From NCBI GenBank assembly GCA_001872265.1, contig MNWE01000001.1, positions 1 to 21,963 on the forward strand: a stretch of 21,963 nt of DNA, read 5' to 3'. The notes below the pieces were generated by a model. That model was not told the DNA's origin. It saw only the letters and a program-made list of their open reading frames with translations, and did no database searches. Source of the stretch: Parcubacteria group bacterium CG1_02_39_15 (GTDB lineage: Bacteria > Patescibacteriota > Minisyncoccia > Minisyncoccales > Paceibacteraceae). The position numbers and the translations under genes are program-made. Within the stretch, counting starts at the first letter, position 1, and every line of letters starts with the position of its first letter. Positions 5,837 through 13,043 of the stretch are shown here, piece after piece.

Positions 5837-7742
5837 TCAAGTCGCGGATTCCGGCCGCCCTTTCAAAGTCTAAATTTTTAGCGGCTGTCTTCATTTCATT
5901 TTCTAAGAACGTGATATCTCGGACTGTCGAAAATTCAATACCCGCCGTTTTCTCTCTGGCAGCAAATGGCCATTCTCTGATCGCTTTAATAATCGGCTTC
6001 GGGATAATGTTGTGTTTTTTGTTAAAGTCTTCTTGAATTTTTCTCCTTCTTGAAACTTCCCAGATGGCTGCCTTCATAGATTTAGTCATTTTGTCGGCGT
6101 ATAAAATAACACGACCTTCGGGATGCCTGGCAGCCCTTCCCATGGTTTGAATTAAAGTAGTTTCATTTCTCAAAAATCCTTCTTTGTCTGCATCTAAAAT
6201 TGCCACTAAAGCCACTTCTGGCAAATCCAATCCCTCTCTCAAAAGATTAATGCCGACCAAAACGTCGCATTTCCCCTCTCTCAGTTCTTTGAGGATTTGA
6301 GGTCTTTCTAAGGTTTTTACTTCAGCGTGGAGCCATCGGGTTTTAATGCCGCTTTCGACCAGATAGTCAGAAAGAGCCTCAGCCAGCCTCTTGGTTAAAG
6401 TAAGGACTAAAACCCTTTGTTTTCTGGCAATCCTTTTTTTTATCTCTTGGATCAAATCTTCAACCTGATTTTTAGTCTGCCTAATTTCAATCGAGGGTTC
6501 TAATAGCCCAGTCGGTCTAATTAATTGCTCAACGATATATTTCTTGCCCTGAGCCTGCCGAAGGGTTTTCGTCTTTTCTTCCTCGGCCGGAGTAGCCGAA
6601 ACATAAATTGCTTGGTTAATTCTCTCTTCGAATTCATTAAAAGTCAGGGGCCTATTATCAATAGCTGAAGGAAGGCGAAAGCCGTATTCAATTAAAGTTT
6701 TTTTTCTGACCCTGTCTTGAACTGCCATGGCGTGAATCTGGGGCAGGGTCACATGAGATTCATCAATAAAAATGAGGAAATTTTTAAAAAAGTAATCAAT
6801 CAAAGTATAAGGAGGCTGGCCCGGCTTCCTAAACTCCAAATGCCTTGAATAATTTTCAATTCCATGGCAATAGCCAGCTTCTTTTATCATTTCCAAATCG
6901 TAATTCGTCCTTTGCTCCAACCTCTGAGCTTCTATTAATTTTTTTCGTTTTCTTAGTTTTTTAAGCTCTTCTTGCAACTCCAGCTTTATATTTTCAATAG
7001 CAATACTTAACTTTTCTTGAGGAGCAACCCAAAAGTGCGCCGGAAATAATCGATACTTGTTAAGAAGGCGATCGCCCAAATAGCAAGTATCTATTTTGTC
7101 GCCCGAGAACTCAACTTTTAGAATCTCTTGGCCGGTAACCAAAAAAATATCAATAATATTTCCTCTAATGCGAAAAGTGCCGGGTTTAAAATCAATATCA
7201 TTTCGCTGATATTGTAAATTGGTTAAATGGGAAATTAAATCTTTTCTTTTTATTTTTTGGCCAGGCTTAATCTCTGAAGAAACTTCCCGATAAGTCTCTG
7301 GTGAGCCGATATTATAAATACAGGAAACTGAGGCTATCACAATCACATCTTCCCTGTTCGACAAATCTTGAGTGGCAGCATGTCTCAATCTATCAATTTC
7401 TTCATTAATCTTGGCGTCTTTTTCAATATAAGTATCTGTTTGGGGGATATATGCCTCGGGTTGATAGTAATCGTAATAAGAAACAAAGTAATGAACCCCG
7501 TTTTCCGGAAAGAACTCTTTGAATTCCTGGTATAATTGGGCAGCTAAGGTTTTGTTATGCGAAATTATCAAAACTGGTTTTTGGCTTTTTTCAATTACTT
7601 TAGCCATGGTAAAAGTTTTTCCCGAGCCCGTAACCCCTAAAAGCACCTGGTGTTTTGCGCCGGCTTTTAAGTTTTTTACTATTTTTTCAATTGCCCGGGG
7701 TTGGTCACCCGTCGGTTTGAATGGAGATTCTAATTTGAACAT
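5802..7742 (-). CDS. uvrB: excinuclease ABC subunit B (UvrB)
   Basis: DNA-damage-verifying helicase-like subunit of nucleotide excision repair, which takes over from UvrA and recruits UvrC. Visible are Walker A GVTGSGKT (36-43), the beta-hairpin SYYDYYQPEAYIPQTDTYIE, Walker B/DESH in IFIDESHVTLPQ, helicase motif V/VI residues (GINLLREGLDLPEVALVAILDADKEG; QTMGRAARH), and a C-terminal UVR motif (LENEMKTAAKNLDFERAAGIRDLI). At 646 residues it is slightly short of the ~660-670 norm. Two repeat-derived segments are present: LRQAQG near residue 395, encoded by a perfect 19-bp REP-like element, and the C-terminal tail LRLRSGRSRL. No uvrA or uvrC lies in the window. The gene is divergent from the Mur ligase gene across a 70-bp gap filled by palindromic copy B. 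Confidence 0.97.
   Translation of the reverse strand: MFKLESPFKPTGDQPRAIEKIVKNLKAGAKHQVLLGVTGSGKTFTMAKVIEKSQKPVLIISHNKTLAAQLYQEFKEFFPENGVHYFVSYYDYYQPEAYIPQTDTYIEKDAKINEEIDRLRHAATQDLSNREDVIVIASVSCIYNIGSPETYREVSSEIKPGQKIKRKDLISHLTNLQYQRNDIDFKPGTFRIRGNIIDIFLVTGQEILKVEFSGDKIDTCYLGDRLLNKYRLFPAHFWVAPQEKLSIAIENIKLELQEELKKLRKRKKLIEAQRLEQRTNYDLEMIKEAGYCHGIENYSRHLEFRKPGQPPYTLIDYFFKNFLIFIDESHVTLPQIHAMAVQDRVRKKTLIEYGFRLPSAIDNRPLTFNEFEERINQAIYVSATPAEEEKTKTLRQAQGKKYIVEQLIRPTGLLEPSIEIRQTKNQVEDLIQEIKKRIARKQRVLVLTLTKRLAEALSDYLVESGIKTRWLHAEVKTLERPQILKELREGKCDVLVGINLLREGLDLPEVALVAILDADKEGFLRNETTLIQTMGRAARHPEGRVILYADKMTKSMKAAIWEVSRRRKIQEDFNKKHNIIPKPIIKAIREWPFAAREKTAGIEFSTVRDITFLENEMKTAAKNLDFERAAGIRDLILRLRSGRSRL
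6547..6565 (+). repeat. REP-like palindrome inside uvrB
   Basis: CCCTGAGCCTGCCGAAGGG is an imperfect palindrome of the common CCCTGAGC...GAAGGG repeat type. It lies in frame in uvrB and adds roughly LRQAQG between KTKT and KKYIVEQLIRPTG, before the conserved RPTGL segment, in a surface-linker position. A related element forms the uvrB 3' end. Confidence 0.85.
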
Positions 7743-7756
7743 GTTAAAATGAATAA

Positions 7757-7812
7757 GGCGAAGAGAATTTTATTCTCTTCTTCACCTTCACCTCGTAAAC
7801 GAGGTTCGGTTT
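7757..7812 (-). repeat. copy B of the two-hairpin palindromic element
   Basis: Read on the minus strand from 7812: AAACCGA, hairpin ACCTCGT-TT-ACGAGGT (7805-7790), spacer GAAGGTGAA (7789-7781), hairpin GAAGAGAAT-AAA-ATTCTCTTC (7780-7760), then GCC. Same order, same flank and same spacer as copy A at 2884-2941, but different, still fully paired, stem sequences in hairpin 1. It fills nearly the whole intergenic space between the divergent uvrB and Mur ligase genes. Confidence 0.85.
7790..7805 (+). promoter_or_regulatory. hairpin holding the Mur ligase Shine-Dalgarno site
   Basis: ACCTCGT-AA-ACGAGGT would fold in the plus-strand transcript. Its 3' arm contains GAGGT (7801-7805), the only Shine-Dalgarno-like sequence, 7 nt before the GTG at 7813. 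The site would be paired with CCTC in the 5' arm. Translation control through this hairpin is inference. Confidence 0.5.
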
Positions 7813-9048
7813 GTGAAAAGCTTAATTAAAAAATTTATTCCCAAGTCCGTTTTGAGCCTCTATCACCTTATTCTAGCATTTTTAGGCGCTTTAATTTATC
7901 GATTTCCTTCAAAAAGGTTGAAAGTAATCGGAGTAACGGGCACAAATGGAAAATCCACAGTAGTTGAATTTATAACAAAAATTTTTGAAGAAGCAGGTTT
8001 TAAAACCGCCTCTCAGTCGTCTATTAGGTTCAAGGTCACAGATAAAGAATGGCCGAACGCTTTTAAAATGACAATGCCTGGCCGTTTTTTTATTCAAAAA
8101 TTTCTAAGGCAGGCAGCCGATTCCGGCTGTCAATATGCGGTTTTGGAAGTGACTTCCGAAGGGATTAAGCAATATCGTCATCGTTTCATTTATTTTGACA
8201 TCGCCGTATTTACCAATTTAGCTCCAGAGCACATTGAGTCCCATGGCAGTTTTGAAAATTACCGCGCCGCCAAAGGAAAACTTTTTCAGGCCGTTAAAAA
8301 TGTTCACGTCATTAATATTGACGACAAAAATGCCGAATACTTTTTGCAATTCCCGGCTAATAAAAAATATACTTATGGCCTTGCCAAAGGAGATATTAAT
8401 ACTAAGAACACCCAATTCAAATTAAAATTGATCGGCGACTTCAATGTTTACAATGCTTTAGCGGCAATTTGTGTTGGGGTATCGCAAAGAATTGGCTTGG
8501 AAGCGTGTCGAGGGGCAGTAGAAGAAGTGGGGGGAGTCGCGGGAAGGATGGAAGAAGTAGTCTCAAAGCCTTTTAAAGTTTTTGTTGATTATGCTTTTAC
8601 TCCTAATGCCCTCGAAAAAGTTTATCAAACCCTAACTCATCAACTCGCTAACGTATCAACTAATAAACTAGTATGCGTATTAGGTTCTTGCGGCGGAGGT
8701 AGAGACAAATGGAAAAGGCCAATTTTGGGGGAGTTGGCTGGAAAACATTGTGACGAAGTTATTATCACCAACGAAGACCCTTACGACGAAAATCCGATGG
8801 AAATTATTGAACAGGTTGCTTCGGGTTGTAAGGAGAAAGCAAAGAAAATTCTGGACAGGAGGGCGGCAATAAACGAAGCCATAAAGTTGGCCCAAGCCGG
8901 GGATGTGGTAATAATCACTGGGAAAGGATGTGAGCCTTGGATTTGCGTAAAAGGCGGCAAAAAGATTCCCTGGGACGACCGGCAAGTCGTCAAGGAAGAA
9001 TATGAAAAAATACGAGACCTTAGGGCACAAAGCCGATTTAAAAATTAG
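7813..9048 (+). CDS. Mur ligase family protein, MurE-like, without the N-terminal UDP-binding domain
   Basis: ATP-dependent ligase of the peptidoglycan-precursor type, which adds an amino acid or dipeptide to a UDP-MurNAc-peptide or similar acceptor. P-loop GVTGTNGKST (40-49); carbamylated-lysine motif YRAAKGKLF (K154); FNVYNALAA (210-218); AGRMEEV (243-249); third-domain signature TNEDPYDENP (319-328), where MurE enzymes have a DNPR-type specificity motif; GKGCEPW near the end. It has 411 residues against about 490 for MurE: domain 1 is replaced by about 35 residues with one hydrophobic stretch (13-30) that may anchor it to the membrane. Start GTG at 7813, since the next Met is residue 86, after the P-loop. 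Overlaps archease by 47 bp. Substrate uncertain. Confidence 0.85.
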   Translation: MKSLIKKFIPKSVLSLYHLILAFLGALIYRFPSKRLKVIGVTGTNGKSTVVEFITKIFEEAGFKTASQSSIRFKVTDKEWPNAFKMTMPGRFFIQKFLRQAADSGCQYAVLEVTSEGIKQYRHRFIYFDIAVFTNLAPEHIESHGSFENYRAAKGKLFQAVKNVHVINIDDKNAEYFLQFPANKKYTYGLAKGDINTKNTQFKLKLIGDFNVYNALAAICVGVSQRIGLEACRGAVEEVGGVAGRMEEVVSKPFKVFVDYAFTPNALEKVYQTLTHQLANVSTNKLVCVLGSCGGGRDKWKRPILGELAGKHCDEVIITNEDPYDENPMEIIEQVASGCKEKAKKILDRRAAINEAIKLAQAGDVVIITGKGCEPWICVKGGKKIPWDDRQVVKEEYEKIRDLRAQSRFKN

Positions 9049-9409
9049 AGCTTTTGGCAAAGATAAAAAAGAGCTTTTTTTAAATATGCTCTTAGCGATG
9101 GCAGAGTCTCAAAAACCAGAGATTAAAAGCGATAAAAAAATAAAAAGAGAAGTTAAAATAAAATCAATTGATTTAGCTGCTCTTTTGGTTGATTTTTTGA
9201 ATGAGGTCCTCTATTTGAGCCAAGTTAACAAAGAAGTATATCTTGATTTTAAATTCAAAAAGTTTAAAGATAATGAATTAGAAGGTGAATTAATCGGCCG
9301 GAAAGTAGATGGATTCGGGGAGGATATTAAAGCCGTCACCTTCCACGACTTAGAAGTAAAACAAACCGAAAATAAAATTTGGGAGGGAACTGTATTGTTT
9401 GATATTTGA
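9002..9409 (+). CDS. archease, RtcB-activating protein
   Basis: Archease helps the RNA ligase RtcB form its guanylate intermediate and widens its NTP use. The 135 residues match the family: N-terminal GHKADLKIRAFG (family HtADig, metal-site His9 and Asp12), LAALLVDFLNEVLYL (family 'LLvxwLnEllyl'), GEDIKAVTFHDLEV (family 'IKAvTyHxl'), and the terminal VLFDI whose Asp completes the metal site. The start at 9002 has AAGGAAG (8992-8998) before it and lies inside the 3' end of the Mur ligase gene in another frame, suggesting translational coupling. RtcB itself is encoded two genes downstream (9796), which supports the assignment. Confidence 0.93.
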   Translation: MKKYETLGHKADLKIRAFGKDKKELFLNMLLAMAESQKPEIKSDKKIKREVKIKSIDLAALLVDFLNEVLYLSQVNKEVYLDFKFKKFKDNELEGELIGRKVDGFGEDIKAVTFHDLEVKQTENKIWEGTVLFDI

Positions 9410-9444
9410 TAAAGCCCTTTCATAATTTAAGGAGGAAGTCGGCA

Positions 9445-9723
9445 ATGATAGAAGAAAATAGTTTGGAGTGTCCGAATTGCGGGGAAAAGACGATATTAAA
9501 ACCACTAGTTTATTATGGGATTTTCAGAAATTCAAGACAGCCAGATGGTGTTTGTGGAAACTGCGGTGCTTTCTATTGGGAACATCCTTCAAAGCCCATT
9601 CCTTCCATCGTCTTTAAATCTACGGAGCAAAAAGAGGAACAAAAACCAAAAAAATTGAACTGGTTTGAAATGTCCATAAAACAAGAGGGAAGAATAAAGA
9701 GGGGAAGGAAATACTCTCCATAA
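9445..9723 (+). CDS. small zinc-ribbon protein
   Basis: Not recognised as a named family. Starting at the ATG at 9445 the product is 92 residues. That start is chosen because a strong Shine-Dalgarno sequence, GGAGGAAG (9431-9438), precedes it by 6 nt; an upstream in-frame ATG at 9406 has none. A four-cysteine ribbon is visible: CPNC (C9, C12) and CGNC (C37, C40), followed by GAFYWEHP. The C-terminal half is rich in Lys/Glu/Gln and probably flexible, ending GRIKRGRKYSP. It sits between archease and rtcB, which suggests a link to RNA processing, but a terminator separates it from rtcB. Function unknown. Confidence 0.75.
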   Translation: MIEENSLECPNCGEKTILKPLVYYGIFRNSRQPDGVCGNCGAFYWEHPSKPIPSIVFKSTEQKEEQKPKKLNWFEMSIKQEGRIKRGRKYSP

Positions 9724-9753
9724 AAGAGTCGCAACTAAAAGGCGGCTCTTTTT
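9723..9753 (+). terminator. intrinsic terminator of the Mur ligase-archease-zinc ribbon unit
   Basis: AAAGAGTCGC (9723-9732), a 9-nt loop, then GCGGCTCTTT (9742-9751) running into TTTTT. The 10-bp stem has one G-T pair. It starts at the stop codon of the zinc-ribbon gene. Confidence 0.85.
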
Positions 9754-9755
9754 GA

Positions 9756-9784
9756 TTGAAATTACTTTTAAAATGAGATAAAAT
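9756..9784 (+). promoter_or_regulatory. sigma70-type promoter of rtcB, probably giving a leaderless mRNA
   Basis: TTGAAA (9756-9761), 17-bp spacer, TAAAAT (9779-9784), directly after the terminator. Transcription would start near 9790-9792, only about 5 nt before the ATG at 9796, and no Shine-Dalgarno sequence is present. The rtcB mRNA is therefore predicted to be leaderless or nearly so. Confidence 0.7.
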
Positions 9785-9795
9785 TAATTATTACT

Positions 9796-12762
9796 ATGCA
9801 AAAATCTGATTTCAAAAAAATAACTGGTTATTTATGGGAAATTCCTAAATCTTTCAGGTCAGATATGCAAGTTCCCGCCCGAATTTATGCTTCGGAGGAG
9901 ATATTAGGGGATGTAGAAGAGGACGCAATAAAGCAGGTAATAAATGTTGCTACTCTCCCTGGTATTGTGAAGTACAGTTTAGCTATGCCTGACATTCACA
10001 CTGGCTATGGATTTGTAATTGGGGGGGTCGCTGCAACTAATTTTCCAGAAGGGATGATTTCGCCCGGCGGTATAGGCTATGATCAAAATTGTCTTTCTGG
10101 AGATACGAAAGTTCTTCATTCTTTGGGATATTATCTCCCAATGAAAAGTTTAGAAAAAAAAGATCGCGAGGAAATTAAGTGTGTAGATTTTAAAAAAGAT
10201 AAAATAGAAAATTCTATACCCTTTAATTTTCTTAGAAAGGAAACGCCATCTATATTAAAAATTACTACCAAGACCAGAAGAGAAATTAAAGCCACCCCAG
10301 AACACCCTTTTTATACTCCGGAAGGAATGGTGGAATTAAGGAAATTAAATCTGAGGGATAAGATCGCTATTTATTCATTTGAAGGCGTTTCTTATAAGAA
10401 ACCCCTAAATCGGGTAATAATTGACGAAAAAGATGTAAGGGGCGTCCTTAAAAAAGCAGGAATTAAAGAAGGCAGTAAGAGATTTAATATAATTTTAGAA
10501 AAATTAAAGTACCGCAACCTTTTACCTTTAACTTATAGCCATCCTAAACTACCCTATATATTAAAAATAATGGGATTTGTTTTTGGTGACGCTTCAATGA
10601 ATTTTATTGGAAAAAGAGGAGATGGGGTATTTGATTTCGAAGGAAAGCCCGAAGATTTAGAAAAAGTAAGAGAAGACATAAAGAAAATTGGTTATACTCC
10701 TTCACCTCTTTATTTTAGGAAAAGAAAAGATTCTCGAAATGGGCAATACCATGAGTCTTATTCTTTTTTGGTGAATGCCTCTTCTTTAGTGGTGTTTTTG
10801 GAAGCACTTGGAGTTCCGCGAGGAAGAAAAGTGAATCAATCATTTAGAGTCCCTAAATGGATTTTTAAAACTCCACTATGGCAAAAAAGGTTATTTTTAG
10901 CTTCTCTTTTTGGCTGCGAATTAAGATGTCCACATCGAAGATTGGACAGAAGAGGGAATTTTAATGCTCCAAGTTTTCCAGTGGGGAAAAGAATAGAATT
11001 ATTGGGTAATGCAAAAGATTATCTTAATGATATTTCTAAACTTTTGAAAGAATTCGGAGTAAGAGTTCTTTATATTGAGCAGCCAAAGGATAAAAAACAT
11101 ATTAATACTAAAGGACAAGTTTCTTGGGGATTAAATTTAGTGATTTCTCCAGCTATGGAAAATTTACTTAACCTCTGGGGTAAGATTGGTTTTGAATACA
11201 ATCAAGAAAGAGCTTTTTTTGCTAACGTAGGCATCCAATATCTTAAATTGAAACAGAAAGTTTTAAAAGAAAAAGAAACAACGATAAAAATAACCATTCC
11301 TCAATTATTAAAAACCGGATTAAGCTATCAAAAAATAGCTAATCAACTTGCCACAGGCAATCCTTTAACAAAAAGATTTATCATGGACGTATGCTGGAAG
11401 CTTAATAAAGGAGTTAAGAAGATTACGCCTCGTATACCCCCGAATTTCCCCTTATTTAAAGATTACTTGCAGGAAACTACTAAAGGATTGGAGCAAAGCG
11501 GTTTAGTTTGGGATGAAATAGAAAAAATAGAGAAAATCCCCTACCAAGATTTTGTTTACGATTTTACAGTAAATCATCCAGATCATAATTTCATTGCTGA
11601 TAATTTTGTTGTTTCAAACTGTGGGGTTAGGTTATTAAAATCTGAATATACAGAAAAAGAAATCCGTCCTTATTTAGATAAATTAGCTACCGAAATTCAA
11701 AATCAGGTTCCTTCTGGATTAGGGAGAGGTAGAAAAATAAAACTGAGTATTGAGCAAATAGACAAAATTTTGGAAGGAGGGGTGCCATATTTAGTTGAAC
11801 AAGGTTATGGCGAGAACGAGGATATTGAGAATTGTGAAGAAAAAGGGAAAATGATTGAAGCTGATGCTTCTTGTATTTCTGAGAGAGCAAAAAATCGAGG
11901 GAGAGATCAGGTTGGAACACTTGGGAGTGGCAACCATTTCTGCCAACTTGATAAAGTTGAGGAAATTTTTGACGAGGAAGTAGCTAAAACTTTTGGCTTA
12001 TTTAAGAATCAGGTTGTAGTGTTTATTCATACCGGTTCTCGCGGACTCGGTCACCAAAATTGTACTGATTACTTAAAAATAGTAATGAACGCCCTTCCAA
12101 AATATGGTATAGAATTGCCTGATAGAGAATTGGCTTGCCTTCCATTTAACTCGCCTGAGGGTCAGAGATTTTTTAAAGCAATGTGTGCAGCTTGCAATTA
12201 TGCTTGGTCAAATCGGCACATGATTACTCATTATACTAGAGAGGCTTGGAAAAAAATATTAGGAGAAAAAGCTAACTTGAAATTACTTTATGATGTAGCT
12301 CATAATATCGCGAAAATTGAGGAACACGAAGTTAATGGAGAAAGAATGAAGTTAATTGTTCATAGAAAAGGAGCAACCAGAGCTTTTCCTGCAGGACATC
12401 CTGAGATTCCAGAAAAATATAAATCTACAGGACAGCCTGTACTCGTGCCCGGATCTATGGGTACGTCCTCTTACGTTTTAGTAGGAACAGAAAAATCTAA
12501 GGAGGCTTGGTACACGGTTTGTCACGGGGCGGGCAGAGCTATGTCCCGGCATGAAGCAATGAGAAGGGTCTCTGGACAAGAAGTAGTAAACAGTTTAGAA
12601 TCAAAAGGTATTATTGTAAAATGTTGGTCATTAAGGGGAATTGCTGAAGAAGCTCCGATTGCTTACAAAGACGTGGAACAAGTAGTTGATGTTGTCCATC
12701 AGGCCGGACTCTCAAAAAAAGTAGCAAGATTACAACCATTAGCCGTGATTAAAGGCGAGTAA
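9796..12762 (+). CDS. rtcB: RNA-splicing ligase RtcB with in-frame intein
   Basis: GTP- and Mn2+-dependent 3'-phosphate/5'-OH RNA ligase (tRNA splicing or RNA repair). The 988-residue precursor contains a 510-residue intein (residues 99-608); the joined exteins are 478 residues, the normal RtcB length. The metal/active-site set is complete: D96 in GIGYDQN, C609 in CGVRLL (immediately after the intein), H714 in GSGNHF, H745 in FIHTGSRG, H836 in DVAHNIAK, and guanylated H910 in CHGAGRAMSRHE. After removing 510 these fall within a few residues of the Pyrococcus horikoshii ligands D95, C98, H203, H234, H329 and H404. Splicing must happen before the enzyme can work, because the intein separates D96 from the catalytic Cys. 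Archease is encoded upstream. Own promoter at 9756; no Shine-Dalgarno site. Confidence 0.97.
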   Translation: MQKSDFKKITGYLWEIPKSFRSDMQVPARIYASEEILGDVEEDAIKQVINVATLPGIVKYSLAMPDIHTGYGFVIGGVAATNFPEGMISPGGIGYDQNCLSGDTKVLHSLGYYLPMKSLEKKDREEIKCVDFKKDKIENSIPFNFLRKETPSILKITTKTRREIKATPEHPFYTPEGMVELRKLNLRDKIAIYSFEGVSYKKPLNRVIIDEKDVRGVLKKAGIKEGSKRFNIILEKLKYRNLLPLTYSHPKLPYILKIMGFVFGDASMNFIGKRGDGVFDFEGKPEDLEKVREDIKKIGYTPSPLYFRKRKDSRNGQYHESYSFLVNASSLVVFLEALGVPRGRKVNQSFRVPKWIFKTPLWQKRLFLASLFGCELRCPHRRLDRRGNFNAPSFPVGKRIELLGNAKDYLNDISKLLKEFGVRVLYIEQPKDKKHINTKGQVSWGLNLVISPAMENLLNLWGKIGFEYNQERAFFANVGIQYLKLKQKVLKEKETTIKITIPQLLKTGLSYQKIANQLATGNPLTKRFIMDVCWKLNKGVKKITPRIPPNFPLFKDYLQETTKGLEQSGLVWDEIEKIEKIPYQDFVYDFTVNHPDHNFIADNFVVSNCGVRLLKSEYTEKEIRPYLDKLATEIQNQVPSGLGRGRKIKLSIEQIDKILEGGVPYLVEQGYGENEDIENCEEKGKMIEADASCISERAKNRGRDQVGTLGSGNHFCQLDKVEEIFDEEVAKTFGLFKNQVVVFIHTGSRGLGHQNCTDYLKIVMNALPKYGIELPDRELACLPFNSPEGQRFFKAMCAACNYAWSNRHMITHYTREAWKKILGEKANLKLLYDVAHNIAKIEEHEVNGERMKLIVHRKGATRAFPAGHPEIPEKYKSTGQPVLVPGSMGTSSYVLVGTEKSKEAWYTVCHGAGRAMSRHEAMRRVSGQEVVNSLESKGIIVKCWSLRGIAEEAPIAYKDVEQVVDVVHQAGLSKKVARLQPLAVIKGE
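10090..11619 (+). mobile_element. intein in RtcB with a LAGLIDADG-type homing endonuclease region
   Basis: 510 residues. Block A starts with the splicing nucleophile in CLSGDTKVL. Block B is TKTRREIKATPEHPFYT, with the TxxH motif T69/H72 (intein numbering). The C-terminal blocks F/G are VYDFTV followed by DHNFIADNFVVSN, with C-extein +1 Cys. The penultimate residue is Ser instead of the usual His. Two LAGLIDADG-like helices appear, KIMGFVFGDASM (159-170) and RLFLASLFGCELR (267-279). The second lacks the usual acidic-Gly ending, so nuclease activity is doubtful. About 380-480 is an extra helical, possibly DNA-binding, segment. P. horikoshii RtcB is known to carry an intein, so the host protein is a recognised one. 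The insertion point is between Asn98 and the catalytic Cys. Confidence 0.95.
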
Positions 12763-12788
12763 AATGGGAAGAGTAATAGGCAATTACA

Positions 12789-13043
12789 ATGCAACCAAAG
12801 AAGATGCCGCAATCTTTACGCAAATATATTCGTCGCGAAAAAGCTCGCATTCGTCGAGAAGTTTTAGATTTAAAAGAACAAGAGAAATTAATTTCACAGC
12901 TTTATCAAAAATTATTTAAACCCAGTAAAACAACTTCGACAAGGTTTTCTGAAAGAAAACCTAATATCGCGAAGCGAGTCGAAGTTGCTCTACTGGGTAA
13001 ACAAGATGAAAATAAACGAGATCTACAACCTGGCGATAAGTAA
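12789..13043 (+). CDS. small basic hypothetical protein with repeat-encoded C-terminus
   Basis: Family not named. The product has 84 residues from the ATG at 12789, or 79 from the ATG at 12804 (MPQSLRKYIRREKARIRREV), a helical, very Arg/Lys-rich start followed by LKEQEKLISQLYQKLF. This part looks like a genuine coding sequence, possibly nucleic-acid- or ribosome-associated. From about residue 45 the sequence (KTTSTRFSERKPN...VEVALLGK) is encoded by the cloverleaf-like palindrome 12921-12997, so the original C-terminus was probably extended or replaced. It overlaps the Nif3-family gene by 38 bp. No Shine-Dalgarno site is clear at either start. It could be a decayed gene. Confidence 0.55.
   Translation: MQPKKMPQSLRKYIRREKARIRREVLDLKEQEKLISQLYQKLFKPSKTTSTRFSERKPNIAKRVEVALLGKQDENKRDLQPGDK
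12921..12997 (+). repeat. 77-bp nested palindrome with branched (cloverleaf-like) fold
   Basis: From outside in: CCCAGTA (12921-12927) pairs with TACTGGG (12991-12997); CAACTTCGAC (12931-12940) with GTCGAAGTTG (12978-12987). Inside are two side hairpins, AGGTTTTCT-GAA-AGAAAACCT (12942-12962) and TCGC-GAA-GCGA (12967-12977). The result is a three-way junction with two GAA-loop arms. It lies within the 3' half of the small basic ORF and 9 bp upstream of the Nif3-family ATG. Confidence 0.85.

Noticed and set aside
8680..9060. 126-codon minus-strand frame opposite the Mur ligase
   Set aside because: No recognisable motif, and the plus strand carries conserved Mur ligase and archease blocks.
10090..11619. 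Group I or II intron in rtcB
   Set aside because: The insert is an uninterrupted in-frame reading frame with intein splicing blocks at both ends, so it is an intein.
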